Source of the DNA: Bacillota bacterium
GTDB lineage: Bacteria > Bacillota > Clostridia > Lachnospirales > Lachnospiraceae
Length of the DNA stretch: 64,000 nt
Direction: 5' to 3'
Assembly: GCA_023413555.1 (NCBI GenBank)
Contig: JAEZPG010000052.1
Coordinates: 1-64,000 of the forward strand
Made by a program: the position numbers and the translations under genes. Of this stretch, positions 16,767 through 26,257 are shown piece by piece. Position 1 is the stretch's first letter; each line of letters starts with the position of its first letter. The notes under the pieces were generated by a model. It was not told the origin of the DNA. It made no database searches and worked only from the letters and a program-made list of their open reading frames with translations.

Positions 16767-17831
16767 CTACACATTAAAGAATTTATTTACAAACTGGTTG
16801 GTATATTCCGTCACCTTATCAAAATCCATATATACTTTATAAATAGCTTCTATCTCATCATGAATATCCTTTGTGGTCATCAAAGATTCAATCGCAACTT
16901 CCATTAGCTGCTTCTCATAAAGCTCATTAAAGCGGAAGGTACTTTCGTATTTATCTAATACGATTTGATCCATTAATAAATTTAAATTGATAATCTTTTC
17001 AATCTGCCTAGGAAAAACTAGGCTTGTTGTGATACACATATCCAAGTCCCGTATAATTAGATGAATGGGTTCATCTGGTAACAAAGACGAGTAAAATACT
17101 TCACAGCCATAGCCCATAAATTTGGAAAAATTAAGGGCCATTTTTATAAATTCGGAAGTTATACTACTTGGGCCATGAAGAGATACAATCTTCTCATCCC
17201 CTACAATAGAGCTGAAATAATCGATATATCCCTGTGGAGTTATAGCATCAGCAAACAGATGACGAATGGCCCCTTTCAGATTCCCCTTTTTTAATTCATG
17301 AGTTCCAAATACATCCTGAACCTCTTCTCGAAGTTCATCCTTATCAATACTACATAGATAATAGTAATTGCTATTTTCTCTTAATCTGCCTGCTGCTGAC
17401 AGATATGCATAGGTTCGCTTATAGCCCCTGGCATTCTCCTGCATCAATCTGGTAATCTGTCCCCTCTTCTTCTCCAACCCTTTTTGGTCCAAATAAATCC
17501 CTAAATTCAGTATTTCATCAACTGCTCCCGGTGTAACTGGGTCAATGACATGAGGAGCTGTTCCATCCAACATAGTAACACCTATGGAAGGAATATGTAC
17601 GGCATCCAAGCTATTAGTATCACTGGCACAATGAAAATGTTCTACGGCATACCCCTTTTCTCTCGCTCTTTTACTAAAAAGATTCATAAATGTATTCTTA
17701 CCTACCCCTGGTCCACCTTTTAATACAAAAATCCTCTTATTATCTACCCAAGGTGCTATAATCCCATCAAAAAAATTAACAAACCCCTTACAAGTATTCC
17801 CTCCGGGAAAATAGTGTTTTGTCAAATTCAT
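16767..17831 (-). CDS. Divergent P-loop ATPase (PRK06851-like)
   Basis: 354 residues from ATG 17831, which has GGAGGT just upstream. The first half has a Walker A-like VLKGGPGVGKNTFMNLFSKR, where the usual Ser/Thr after GK is Asn. The second half repeats the layout (AITPQGYIDYFSSIVGDEKIV) but its P-loop has decayed to HGPSSITSEF. This two-domain layout resembles a conserved clostridial family of unknown function that I know as PRK06851 (from memory). It lies 136 bases downstream of the ATP-grasp gene, past a strong hairpin, on the same strand. Nucleotide binding may be weakened. Confidence 0.6.
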   Translation of the reverse strand: MNLTKHYFPGGNTCKGFVNFFDGIIAPWVDNKRIFVLKGGPGVGKNTFMNLFSKRAREKGYAVEHFHCASDTNSLDAVHIPSIGVTMLDGTAPHVIDPVTPGAVDEILNLGIYLDQKGLEKKRGQITRLMQENARGYKRTYAYLSAAGRLRENSNYYYLCSIDKDELREEVQDVFGTHELKKGNLKGAIRHLFADAITPQGYIDYFSSIVGDEKIVSLHGPSSITSEFIKMALNFSKFMGYGCEVFYSSLLPDEPIHLIIRDLDMCITTSLVFPRQIEKIINLNLLMDQIVLDKYESTFRFNELYEKQLMEVAIESLMTTKDIHDEIEAIYKVYMDFDKVTEYTNQFVNKFFNV

Positions 17832-17901
17832 ATAGACCTCCAACCACAGCAAAACCTTATACTATAGTTTATTAAGTATAGTATGTCTATATGTATGTAA
17901 T

Positions 17902-17946
17902 ATCTCCCCTAGCTCTCTGTTCATAAACACAGAGAACTAGGGGAGA
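17902..17946 (-). terminator. Strong hairpin after the ATP-grasp gene
   Basis: ATCTCCCCTAGCTCTCTGT pairs with ACAGAGAACTAGGGGAGAT across a short loop, with one mismatch. It follows the stop at 17968 on the minus strand; the T-run is poor, so it may be a transcript-end stabiliser. Confidence 0.6.
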
Positions 17947-17967
17947 TCACGTGACAAAGTAATCTTA

Positions 17968-19311
17968 CTATTTTTTCTCTATTACTAAAGTAGCAATGTC
18001 ATTTTCATCATAGGAACTGGATATAATCTCATGATCAGCCTGTCTAGAATAAACCCCTACAAACTTACCATTATAAACATATAGTCCTGTCAGATTGGAG
18101 TAACGTCGAAATGAAGGCACCTCTTTGTGATAATCAATGTTAAAGCTTTGATCTGGCATAACAAATTCCTGCATAATATAAACACCATTTTTATTGTCCG
18201 ACACAATCTCCTCCCATTTTTCCTGAGAGAAATTAACTCCAGCAAATACACCTCTAGCACCATAGGAATCCTTAGGTTTAATAATCCATCCATTTTTATT
18301 TGTCAGAAGATCATATTTTTTGATTTCCTCATCGCAAAGACTTACCGTATATGGTATATGTTCCTTAATAAACGTAACCTCCTCCTTAGTTAAGAAAGAA
18401 TGAGTTCTCTCAAGATGAAGAATGTAAAATAGAATCTTATCATGAATTATTTGGGTACAGAAGCTACCAATCAGACATACCTTATGCTCCATAACTGCCT
18501 GAAGGAAGTCCTTTACCTCCTCTTCATGCTCTAAGATATCTGAGGTAACTGCTCTACGATAGATAGCGTCTACTACTTTTCCTGACTTGGAACAGAGTCT
18601 CTCTCCATCATAGGTTAAATCTCTTATCTCACAAACCTCAGCTGTAAACCCTATACGCTCAAAGGCTTTACGGAACTCTTCAAACTCATACATAGAGCAA
18701 CCCAACTCCAGAAAATCCACAATAGCTACATGAGGCTGCTCCACTTTATACTCATAGGTATCATAGATATTCTTAAACTCTCTCGCCCAGGAATCAAATA
18801 ATTCAAAAGGTGTCATCTTGTATTCCTTGCTTAGTTCTTGATACAAAGCAGTCTTAGTAAATGCATTGTTTAACTCTCTGTCTTCATTCATGGAACTACA
18901 ACCGTCAGCATTAAATTCACAGAATTTAAAAGATAGGTCTTTCTCATTAAGAAATATGTCAATTCGAGTAATTGGTAATAAGTTGTCATAATGGGGGATA
19001 TTACAAATCATCTTTTCTAGCTTAGGAGAAAAGGCGAATAACCTGCGGTAATCCTCCTGCTCTAAATACTCCTTTATGACTTTTTTTAGAATACCATACA
19101 TAGTTTCAGCAATATTCTTTATATAATCAGCAGTTTCTACTGGAAACATCTTTGGCATATACAAAGAATAAATTGTCTCTCCATGATATTTGGCAGTAGA
19201 CTGATCCATGTATGTCAAGTAATCCTTTGCTTTCTCCTTATTTTCCTCCCAATTATCCTCAATAATTTTCTTACAGTATAAATTTATTTCTTCCATATTT
19301 GTACTCATCAT
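17968..19311 (-). CDS. Circularly permuted ATP-grasp-like ligase
   Basis: 447 residues. ATP-grasp features are FCEFNADGCSSMNE, VAIVDFLELGCSMYEF, GWIIKPKDSYGARGVF and VYIMQEFV. The C-terminus (YNGKFVGVYSRQADHEIIS) is like glutathionylspermidine-synthase-type permuted ATP-grasp enzymes. These ligases activate a carboxylate with ATP and join it to an amine or thiol-containing partner. The gene is 18 bases downstream of a GCS2-type glutamate-cysteine ligase, so it may extend a gamma-glutamyl product; the acceptor is unknown. ATG at 19311 follows GGAGG. Confidence 0.7.
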   Translation of the reverse strand: MMSTNMEEINLYCKKIIEDNWEENKEKAKDYLTYMDQSTAKYHGETIYSLYMPKMFPVETADYIKNIAETMYGILKKVIKEYLEQEDYRRLFAFSPKLEKMICNIPHYDNLLPITRIDIFLNEKDLSFKFCEFNADGCSSMNEDRELNNAFTKTALYQELSKEYKMTPFELFDSWAREFKNIYDTYEYKVEQPHVAIVDFLELGCSMYEFEEFRKAFERIGFTAEVCEIRDLTYDGERLCSKSGKVVDAIYRRAVTSDILEHEEEVKDFLQAVMEHKVCLIGSFCTQIIHDKILFYILHLERTHSFLTKEEVTFIKEHIPYTVSLCDEEIKKYDLLTNKNGWIIKPKDSYGARGVFAGVNFSQEKWEEIVSDNKNGVYIMQEFVMPDQSFNIDYHKEVPSFRRYSNLTGLYVYNGKFVGVYSRQADHEIISSSYDENDIATLVIEKK

Positions 19312-19329
19312 GCTTATCCTCCAATCTCC

Positions 19330-20598
19330 TTATAACAATAAGCTACCGTTTTCTATGATATTTTTCTTATATTCCTCCAAATATCTGACTTCATTTTCCT
19401 CCAGATTACTGATGGCCATTCCATATAAATCAATCACTATGTCCCTTACTGTCGTATCGGTAATCTGTCCCTTTATGCCATCTCTTCGTATCACATTCAG
19501 AAGCTCTCTACTCCAGTTTGGATGGCCCATAATTAGTTCATCCACATACTTAGTTACTGTAGTGATATCTTTGAACAATCCTTTGATCAACAGTAAGTAG
19601 GCATTGACTGAGCCCATAGGCATACTATCAGCCACCCTAATTTCCAAATAGTGCTTTAGTCGTAATATTGGAAATACCATAGATAAGACATGTTCAATCT
19701 CTTGGCTAGTCATTATTTTACTTTTGTATACTTCACTGGCTGATTGCCCTGTGGCATAGTCCCCATCCTTATTCTTATTGACAATAAGTGGTGTCTCGTA
19801 GACAAACTCAGCATACCGTTTAAAGTCTAGGGTCCCATTCTTAAGATAAGGTTCTACGTTCACCCGAGCATTATCTACATGATCCCAGATTGTCATACGC
19901 ATCAATGGCTCTTTATTCTCTTTTCCCTCAAAGCATACTATATTATCACATAACTCTGCAAACACAGGGTAAAGCGCATATGCGATTTTATATTTAGCTG
20001 AAAAATCCTCTTCACTATAATAATCAATCGACACCTGAGTTGCTGCAGTCCCTTTCATCATATACTGCCCATAAGGACCAAACTGATCAAAATATTCCTT
20101 CATAAAACGATATCGACTCTTTGGTATTAGATCCAGTTCCGCTGCCTTACTCTTAGGCTGATATCCTGATGTAATTAATTTATATCCCCATTCTAGAAGA
20201 ATTGGCATAATCTCTTCATAAAACTGGTCGTAAATACGCTGAATTCGCCTTCCGTCTTCTTGAGGAGATATACTAATCTCTAATTGACCGGCTGGTTCAA
20301 TGGAAACAGCCAAGTTCTCCCTTCCTAGTCCAATGATATGGCCTTCTGAATAAGCAAACTCCTCGTATAAGGGCTTCAATCTTTCTAAAAGAGCTTCTAT
20401 TCCTCTCTCTCCGTAGTAGCTGACACTGTTCTTCGTCTCTTTATCTACAACGAAATGTTCAAGCTCCAATCCCATCGTAAGAGGCATTAACTCCTCTTTA
20501 CATCCTTCTTTAAAATATTCAACAATACGATTTATGTTTTCTTTCTTATAATTCATCTGATATTTACTAGGGAACTCTTTCCCTTCTCCTAACTTCAT
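19330..20598 (-). CDS. Glutamate-cysteine ligase family protein (GCS2 type)
   Basis: About 422 residues with the family pattern GLELEHFVVDKETKNSVSYYG near the N-terminus. LAVSIEPAGQLEISISPQED forms the metal/ATP-binding sheet, and GTAATQVSIDYYSEEDF and HYLEIRVADSMP complete the active-site strands. The family couples glutamate to cysteine or other amines using ATP. A start at ATG 20598 is likely, but the ribosome binding site is weak. Paired with the ATP-grasp gene downstream, which replaces a classical glutathione synthetase. The product could be gamma-glutamylcysteine, glutathione or a variant thiol. Confidence 0.8.
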   Translation of the reverse strand: MKLGEGKEFPSKYQMNYKKENINRIVEYFKEGCKEELMPLTMGLELEHFVVDKETKNSVSYYGERGIEALLERLKPLYEEFAYSEGHIIGLGRENLAVSIEPAGQLEISISPQEDGRRIQRIYDQFYEEIMPILLEWGYKLITSGYQPKSKAAELDLIPKSRYRFMKEYFDQFGPYGQYMMKGTAATQVSIDYYSEEDFSAKYKIAYALYPVFAELCDNIVCFEGKENKEPLMRMTIWDHVDNARVNVEPYLKNGTLDFKRYAEFVYETPLIVNKNKDGDYATGQSASEVYKSKIMTSQEIEHVLSMVFPILRLKHYLEIRVADSMPMGSVNAYLLLIKGLFKDITTVTKYVDELIMGHPNWSRELLNVIRRDGIKGQITDTTVRDIVIDLYGMAISNLEENEVRYLEEYKKNIIENGSLLL

Positions 20599-20773
20599 AT
20601 ACAATTATATTCTTCATTAGATTTGTCATTATGAAAATATACTTGATATTATAGCATATTATTTTCCTTTTACCAGTATAAAATAAGAATCGTTCCTAAT
20701 ATTATTAAATTGCACAATTTACAAAACTATGTTAAGATGTCTCATAGAATTCATTGAAAAGGAGATTATACCA

Positions 20774-21736
20774 ATGATGACTTTACTTTTTGAAAATGCA
20801 AAGATGAACTGGGTTGCACTAGTAGGCCTTCTATTTGCATTTATAGTCACCTGTATATTACTTAGTGTTTTTAGTAATAAGCTTCCAAAAGATTTAGGAA
20901 GAGATTATGCCCACGATGGAAAGCTTTCCGCAGGCAAACCAAGAGGAGCAGGCTTTCTTTTTATCATTGTTTTTATAGTAGCAACCTTATTATTTGTTCC
21001 ATTTAACCGAGAATATCTGATTTATCTCATTTTAGTTGCTGCAGCTATGTTAACTGGCTTTTTGGATGACTGTTCCAGAGCACCTTGGGGCGAATATAAA
21101 AAGGGGCTATTAGATTTATTAATCGCTGTTATGATAGCTGTTACTTTTTTAAACTTTAACCCTAATACGGTAAATTTTGCTCTCTTCGGATCCACTATTA
21201 CAATTCCTAAGGTTGTATTTGGTATCTTGATTGTAATTCTAGTTTGGGCATCTATTAATGTCACCAATTGTTCCGATGGAGTAGATGGATTATCCGGAAC
21301 TTTAACCATTATTACTCTCCTTACTATTTATGGAATTGACCAAATAAAAGGGACAAGTCTTAATTTCAATTTTATCATACTCATTTTTGTAATTTGTATT
21401 CTTGCTTACCTTTGGTTTAATGCAACTCCAAGTAAATTGATGATGGGAGACGCTGGCTCCAGAGCCATGGGACTTTTCATTGCCATTGCTATCTTAAAAA
21501 CTGGAAGTCCATTTTTATATATCCCCGTTGCTTTCATGCTAATCATAGACGGAGGTTTAGGATTAGTAAAGGTATCCTTACTACGATTCTTAAAAATCAG
21601 AATTCTAACTAATGTAAGAACACCAATTCATGACCACGTACGCAAGGTGAAAGGATGGTCCAATACACAAGCCGTTTATCGATTTGCTATTATACAGATT
21701 ATGATTTCAATCATCGTAATATTTATGATAAAATAA
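20774..21736 (+). CDS. MraY/WecA-family phospho-sugar transferase
   Basis: 320 residues with about ten membrane helices. Family motifs: KPRGAGFLFI, the Asp pair in LTGFLDDCSRAPWGEYKKG, NVTNCSDGVDGLSG, LMMGDAGSRAMG, and a C-terminal RTPIHDHVRKVKGWS containing the HxH region. It transfers a phospho-sugar to undecaprenyl phosphate; MraY makes lipid I. Its isolated position, outside the mur/div cluster, suggests a paralogue or a relocated gene. ATG at 20774 follows AAGGAG. Confidence 0.85.
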   Translation: MMTLLFENAKMNWVALVGLLFAFIVTCILLSVFSNKLPKDLGRDYAHDGKLSAGKPRGAGFLFIIVFIVATLLFVPFNREYLIYLILVAAAMLTGFLDDCSRAPWGEYKKGLLDLLIAVMIAVTFLNFNPNTVNFALFGSTITIPKVVFGILIVILVWASINVTNCSDGVDGLSGTLTIITLLTIYGIDQIKGTSLNFNFIILIFVICILAYLWFNATPSKLMMGDAGSRAMGLFIAIAILKTGSPFLYIPVAFMLIIDGGLGLVKVSLLRFLKIRILTNVRTPIHDHVRKVKGWSNTQAVYRFAIIQIMISIIVIFMIK

Positions 21737-21745
21737 TTTTAAAAC

Positions 21746-21800
21746 AAAAGGAAGTGATACAAAATGACTGTATAGAGTCACAAAGTAATACTTCCTTTTT
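21746..21800 (+). terminator. Terminator after the MraY-like gene
   Basis: AAAAGGAAGT pairs with ACTTCCTTTT. A second small stem (GACT/AGTC) lies in the loop, and the T-run continues one base beyond. The structure sits between two convergent genes. Confidence 0.6.
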
Positions 21801-21824
21801 CCATGCATATTCACATTCTCATAA

Positions 21825-22607
21825 CTATTTTAAGTGAAGTTTATTGCCTTTGTCCGTTGCTTTGGATAGTGTCATAATATCCTTTATCTCTTCTATGGTA
21901 AGTCTTGTATACTCACTAAGTTCAGAATTAGTCGGTGTCCTTTCCAAATCCTTGGTTAGTAACTCTGTAGCTTCATGCACTAAAGTAGCCTTAGCTACTA
22001 CTGTGCTTTCCCAATCCTGTTCTTCCATGGTATCATCAATGTAATCCTCCATGGCCTTCTTGATAGATTCCTTAATGTACTCCTCAACCTGAGTTATCTG
22101 TTTATTCCCAAGTAAACGAGAGAGGCCACCTAGCAAACCAATATTACCTTCTTGTACCAGATCTTCCAGGTTCACTTGATGTATGCTATAGTCCTTGGTG
22201 ATTGCAAGTACCTTTGGTAACCATAAATCAGACAATGGCTTTATAGTAGCTGCTTCGCCTTCTAACAACTTCCTATATAGGTCTTTCTCCTCTTCCTTCG
22301 AAAAAACCGGAAGCTTCTTTATATCCTCTTCGTACTTTTTAAAAAAAGGAGAGATTCCCTCTTCTGAATCTAGGTTTTCCTCTATGACAGGCTCATCCAA
22401 AAGTTCCTGTTCCTCTATCGTTTCCTCCTGCTCACTTTCATCTACAGGATGTAGTATATATTGATAAATCAATTCCTGTTGCTCTTTCGTCAAGTCCATA
22501 TCACAAAAATACGACATAACTTCTTCTCTAGATAAAGGCTCATTGGAAGTCCTGGTTAGTTCTGCCACTGACCGCAAGGTCTCCATAAAGTTTGTTTTAT
22601 CAATCAT
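21825..22607 (-). CDS. Sigma-70-like protein lacking region 4
   Basis: 260 residues from ATG 22607, which follows GGAGG. Residues 1-50 resemble region 1.1 (LSREEVMSYFCDMDLTKEQQELI) and are followed by a very acidic linker. Region 1.2/2.1 is ISPFFKKYEEDIKKLP with FSKEEEKDLYRKLLEGE, and region 2.2 is VNLEDLVQEGNIGLL. Regions 2.3-2.4 are degenerate (EYIKESIKKAMEDYID). A region 3-like segment (TKDLERTPTNSELSEYTRL) is followed by only 20 residues, so the -35-binding helix-turn-helix is missing. It may be a sigma mimic or a regulator of RNA polymerase, or a decayed sigma; the frame is intact. Confidence 0.72.
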   Translation of the reverse strand: MIDKTNFMETLRSVAELTRTSNEPLSREEVMSYFCDMDLTKEQQELIYQYILHPVDESEQEETIEEQELLDEPVIEENLDSEEGISPFFKKYEEDIKKLPVFSKEEEKDLYRKLLEGEAATIKPLSDLWLPKVLAITKDYSIHQVNLEDLVQEGNIGLLGGLSRLLGNKQITQVEEYIKESIKKAMEDYIDDTMEEQDWESTVVAKATLVHEATELLTKDLERTPTNSELSEYTRLTIEEIKDIMTLSKATDKGNKLHLK

Positions 22608-22688
22608 AGTTTCCTCCATAATGGGCTATTCACTAATTCGTTCAACAAATCGTCCCTATTATATCATAGATTAACATCTCAAACTAGG

Positions 22689-24809
22689 TTATTTTATCTT
22701 TATTTTAAGAGCAGTAGACCAACTACTGTAATACTTTATTCCTGATACGATCTTATAAGTTCTAATCCGAATAAAGCAATACTTATTGGATTTCAACTTC
22801 TGTAAGGTATAAGAATTTGTCTGATATCCGTTTTTGGTAACAATTTTTGCAGAAGAGAAATTACTTTTATAGGAATATTGAATCTGGTATCCCTTTACTA
22901 CGGATATTCTCTTCCATTTTAATGTAACTTTCTTACTTCCCTTCTTTGCCGAAGAGATCGAAGTTTTTGGAGGATTAATATTAAAATAAATTGTTTTTAT
23001 CCCTTTATAATTGCCTTTTCCTGTGATAATACATTTTGCCCTTCCTATTGCCTTATTTGCGGAATAGCTAAGGGTGTAATCCGTATTTTTAACAAGTACT
23101 TTTCCTCCATAAATAAGCCTTGGTACTTGCGTTATTGCCTTACCGGTATAAGTCTTAGCCACGATACCATTTACGTTACAGGAGGTGACTTCTCTAGGAC
23201 TTATCACCACCTTAGCAGTGGTTGATAGCCTACTAGATGTCTTAGTTACTAAGGCAGTCTCATCACGATTGGTCACCTTACAGTAATAATACTTAGTTCC
23301 CGATTTACTTGCCGGTGGCACAAAATATGATTTGATGGCTCCAGTAATCAGACTAGCTGGACCAGTAGGGGAAGATTTCACGTACCACTGATAAGACAAG
23401 TTGGCCATGTTCGCAGGAGATACCGCCACCTTTAAGGCTGTAGGTTGATTCCCATATGTATAAGCCTTACCAATCGGTTGTGTAACAATGACCGGGGTGG
23501 TTGCATTATACTTCCTAACCGTTACGTTTTGGGTTACCACCTGACTATCTTTAAAGCCATTGTATATAGCTACAACCTGTAGCTTTTGTGACGCTTTAAT
23601 AATAAATGTACCACTGTAGCGAAAGGATTTAGAATATGCTTCAGATGGCTCCATATTGTTTAATGTATAGTAAATGACAGCGCCTTTGGTACTAGAGGAT
23701 AGCGTGACCTCCACAAAGGAATCACCATACTTTAAGCTTATCTCTGGCTTTGAAGTTTGATTTACCGGAACATCCACTCTTCCAGGATTGATGTCGTCTG
23801 CACCTGAATCTATCGTACATACTGGCCCATAGCTTTCCCATAAGTTCTCTTCTTCATGGTTTTCAGAGGAATCTAGGTTTGTAATGAAGGCTTGGCTCCG
23901 ATTAAAATATGTATACCCCCAACTACCAGGCGCGTCATAGTCATTCCATGTACAATCTACCACATACCAGCTGTCATTTATACGGACCTTATTCCATGCA
24001 TGTAAGTCGCTTGTAACTACTAAGGTATCAATTCCCTGACCATTACATAAAAGTGCAAATGCTTTAGCATATCCCGCACATACTGATTCCTGTTGAAAGA
24101 AAACACTATAGATACTCTGGTCAAAGTCTCCAAACTCATATGACACATTACTACAAAGAAGATCATGAAGAGTTTTTTCTTTCTCAAATTCAGAATCCTG
24201 AGAATCAATTTGATTATAATACTCCTGTATTTTCTCAGCCAATTCATTTGTCTTAGCTTTTCTAGTAGTGCCTGACTTAAATTCATCATACACACAAATC
24301 GCTATGTAATAGGCTTTATCATCCCACTTTTCTGATAAAGAATAATAACCATAACCATTCATTAAAAAATAGTACTGAGGATTGGAATAGATAAAAATCT
24401 CAACAATGTCTGCAACTTCCTGCAAGGTTAATCCATCTACAAAAATATATTTTGTAATCAATCGACCTCCTACATAATCTTCAAAACTGTCGTTTCCTGT
24501 CATATAAGCAAGACACATCGTATTGAGCTTATCATACAGCTTCTTTTCATTGCCTTCCATCTGATTGTAATAATAATAGTTGGAATAACTTTCCCATTTT
24601 GAACTATAAGAAGCAGAAGTCTTTTTATCATAGATCTGAGAGGCCTCTATTGTATCTGTACGTATAGATTCTGGATGTCTTAAACCAATCCCATTCTCAC
24701 TTTTTTCCGACGCATAAACAGGAGTATGAAAGAATCCAATCATGATAATAACTGTTGCCAATAGTGTGATTACTCGTATAAATTTATTTTTTTTGTGTTG
24801 TAGAATCAT
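22689..24809 (-). CDS. Secreted transglutaminase-like protein with Ig-like and FN3-like domains
   Basis: 706 residues. Signal peptide with ...TPVYASE. The transglutaminase-like fold, roughly residues 170-300, has a Cys in SVCAGYAKAFALLCN, a His in TSDLHAWNKVRI and an Asp in WYVVDCTWND, a plausible Cys-His-Asp triad. A chitobiase-like beta domain (KGAVIYYTLNN) and Ig-like repeats follow. The C-terminal FN3-like domain (VKGYQIQYS ... IRIRTYK) is like that of the BspA-type protein at 47.6 kb. It may process or bind cell-surface proteins or peptidoglycan. Confidence 0.8.
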   Translation of the reverse strand: MILQHKKNKFIRVITLLATVIIMIGFFHTPVYASEKSENGIGLRHPESIRTDTIEASQIYDKKTSASYSSKWESYSNYYYYNQMEGNEKKLYDKLNTMCLAYMTGNDSFEDYVGGRLITKYIFVDGLTLQEVADIVEIFIYSNPQYYFLMNGYGYYSLSEKWDDKAYYIAICVYDEFKSGTTRKAKTNELAEKIQEYYNQIDSQDSEFEKEKTLHDLLCSNVSYEFGDFDQSIYSVFFQQESVCAGYAKAFALLCNGQGIDTLVVTSDLHAWNKVRINDSWYVVDCTWNDYDAPGSWGYTYFNRSQAFITNLDSSENHEEENLWESYGPVCTIDSGADDINPGRVDVPVNQTSKPEISLKYGDSFVEVTLSSSTKGAVIYYTLNNMEPSEAYSKSFRYSGTFIIKASQKLQVVAIYNGFKDSQVVTQNVTVRKYNATTPVIVTQPIGKAYTYGNQPTALKVAVSPANMANLSYQWYVKSSPTGPASLITGAIKSYFVPPASKSGTKYYYCKVTNRDETALVTKTSSRLSTTAKVVISPREVTSCNVNGIVAKTYTGKAITQVPRLIYGGKVLVKNTDYTLSYSANKAIGRAKCIITGKGNYKGIKTIYFNINPPKTSISSAKKGSKKVTLKWKRISVVKGYQIQYSYKSNFSSAKIVTKNGYQTNSYTLQKLKSNKYCFIRIRTYKIVSGIKYYSSWSTALKIKIK

Positions 24810-24877
24810 TATTCACCCACCTTATTTATTATAATATACATATCGTCTTGTTTAACCAAAATACTAAGGTGTCAACA

Positions 24878-26257
24878 CTAATCCTGTATATCCTTTACTG
24901 CTCCCATAAAAATAGGTACTCCTGTGCTTTTATCGACGATAGCATATACAAATGGTCGGTCCAAGATGATCTCGTTTTGTGCCGGAGCAGCGCCTGCATC
25001 TCCATGCTGTATCCTGGAAACTGCACCTGCCTTTGTACCCTTCTCTGCAACCTCAATGAACGTATATTGAAGTGCCTTGCTGAGATAGATATTGCCTGCA
25101 GGGAGTGAGGAATTTGCCATACCTTTAAAATTAGCCTTCTCTGTGTCAAAAGCATCTTGCATCCCCATACTTTTCAATGCTTCATTAAGTAATAGGGAAT
25201 CTTCGAACTTAAACTTTGGAATTCCCGATTCTGCATATTCCTCTGTCTTACTACTCATAAGCCTACTCCACTCTTTTCCTGTAAGAGTTTCTATATAGTC
25301 GTCTACACTCATTCCTTCCTTTGGAAGTAGCGCTACAAAACTAAATTGATTGTCTTCGTAATCTTTCAGAAAGCCGTTTACATTATCGCCTGCGAGCAAC
25401 TGACTAACCCCACCATACATCATAGGCACCTGATACTTATCACCTGCGTAGTTGGTAAATTCACAATCGTCTACATCGTTCTTTTTATACGTAGTTTCCC
25501 ACTTTGCATCGAAAAGTAAGGTATTGAATAGAAACATTACCGCATCCTTAGGGATTTGATCCATAATCTTATCAATATTGCCATCCGTATTTTTCTTCAC
25601 CCAGGCATTCATATCCTTTAACGTATTGCCATCAAAAGGTGCACTATAGGCATCTGCTCCATAATAATTAGCATTGATCTGTAAAAATGGAGCCTTCACC
25701 TCTAGACGGTCCTTATCATCGCGGTACCAAATAGAATTGGCAAGGGTAAGTGACTTCGTATCTGTCAGTTTCTTATTGAAACTATAGAGATACTCATTCA
25801 GTTCCGTCAAAGGAATATCACCCATGATTTTTTCCATCTGTGCTCTCGTATCTTCCTCTGCTCCATTGGCAGTCATGGCTAATGCAAGGAGCAGCGAATA
25901 TGGACTGACTAACCTGTTGGTATGAGAATCCTTAAGTTTCATACTATTCTTAAACAGATTAATTGAATACTCTGACAGTGCTTCACTGAATTGTTGATCT
26001 TCCTCTTTACCGGTTACATCATTGGCTTTCATGCCCTTCATTAAGGATTTGGCATAAACCTCTCCTTTATAGCCATGAAAAATTGGTGAAAATACTGCCA
26101 CCCATACCAACACAATTGCGAGACAAGCTGCCGCCAAAATTCTAAATTTCTTTGGGAAATGTTTTAGTCGTTTTCTACTAGCAGATTTTTTTTCCTGTGG
26201 CTCTATAAGGCTATCCTCTACCTCACCAATCGCCTTATACACATCGCTACTTTTCAT
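24878..26257 (-). CDS. Membrane-anchored serpin
   Basis: 459 residues. A cytoplasmic N-terminus (about 37 residues) and one membrane helix (FRILAAACLAIVLVWVAVF) precede a full serpin fold. The serpin signature NEIILDRPFVYAIVD is near the C-terminus. The hinge of the reactive loop is EKGTKAGAVS, with small residues as in inhibitory serpins but Lys at P13; P1 is likely within HGDAGAA. Its ATG shares one base with the stop of an ECF sigma gene that is now broken. It probably protects the cell surface from proteases. Target unknown. Confidence 0.9.
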   Translation of the reverse strand: MKSSDVYKAIGEVEDSLIEPQEKKSASRKRLKHFPKKFRILAAACLAIVLVWVAVFSPIFHGYKGEVYAKSLMKGMKANDVTGKEEDQQFSEALSEYSINLFKNSMKLKDSHTNRLVSPYSLLLALAMTANGAEEDTRAQMEKIMGDIPLTELNEYLYSFNKKLTDTKSLTLANSIWYRDDKDRLEVKAPFLQINANYYGADAYSAPFDGNTLKDMNAWVKKNTDGNIDKIMDQIPKDAVMFLFNTLLFDAKWETTYKKNDVDDCEFTNYAGDKYQVPMMYGGVSQLLAGDNVNGFLKDYEDNQFSFVALLPKEGMSVDDYIETLTGKEWSRLMSSKTEEYAESGIPKFKFEDSLLLNEALKSMGMQDAFDTEKANFKGMANSSLPAGNIYLSKALQYTFIEVAEKGTKAGAVSRIQHGDAGAAPAQNEIILDRPFVYAIVDKSTGVPIFMGAVKDIQD

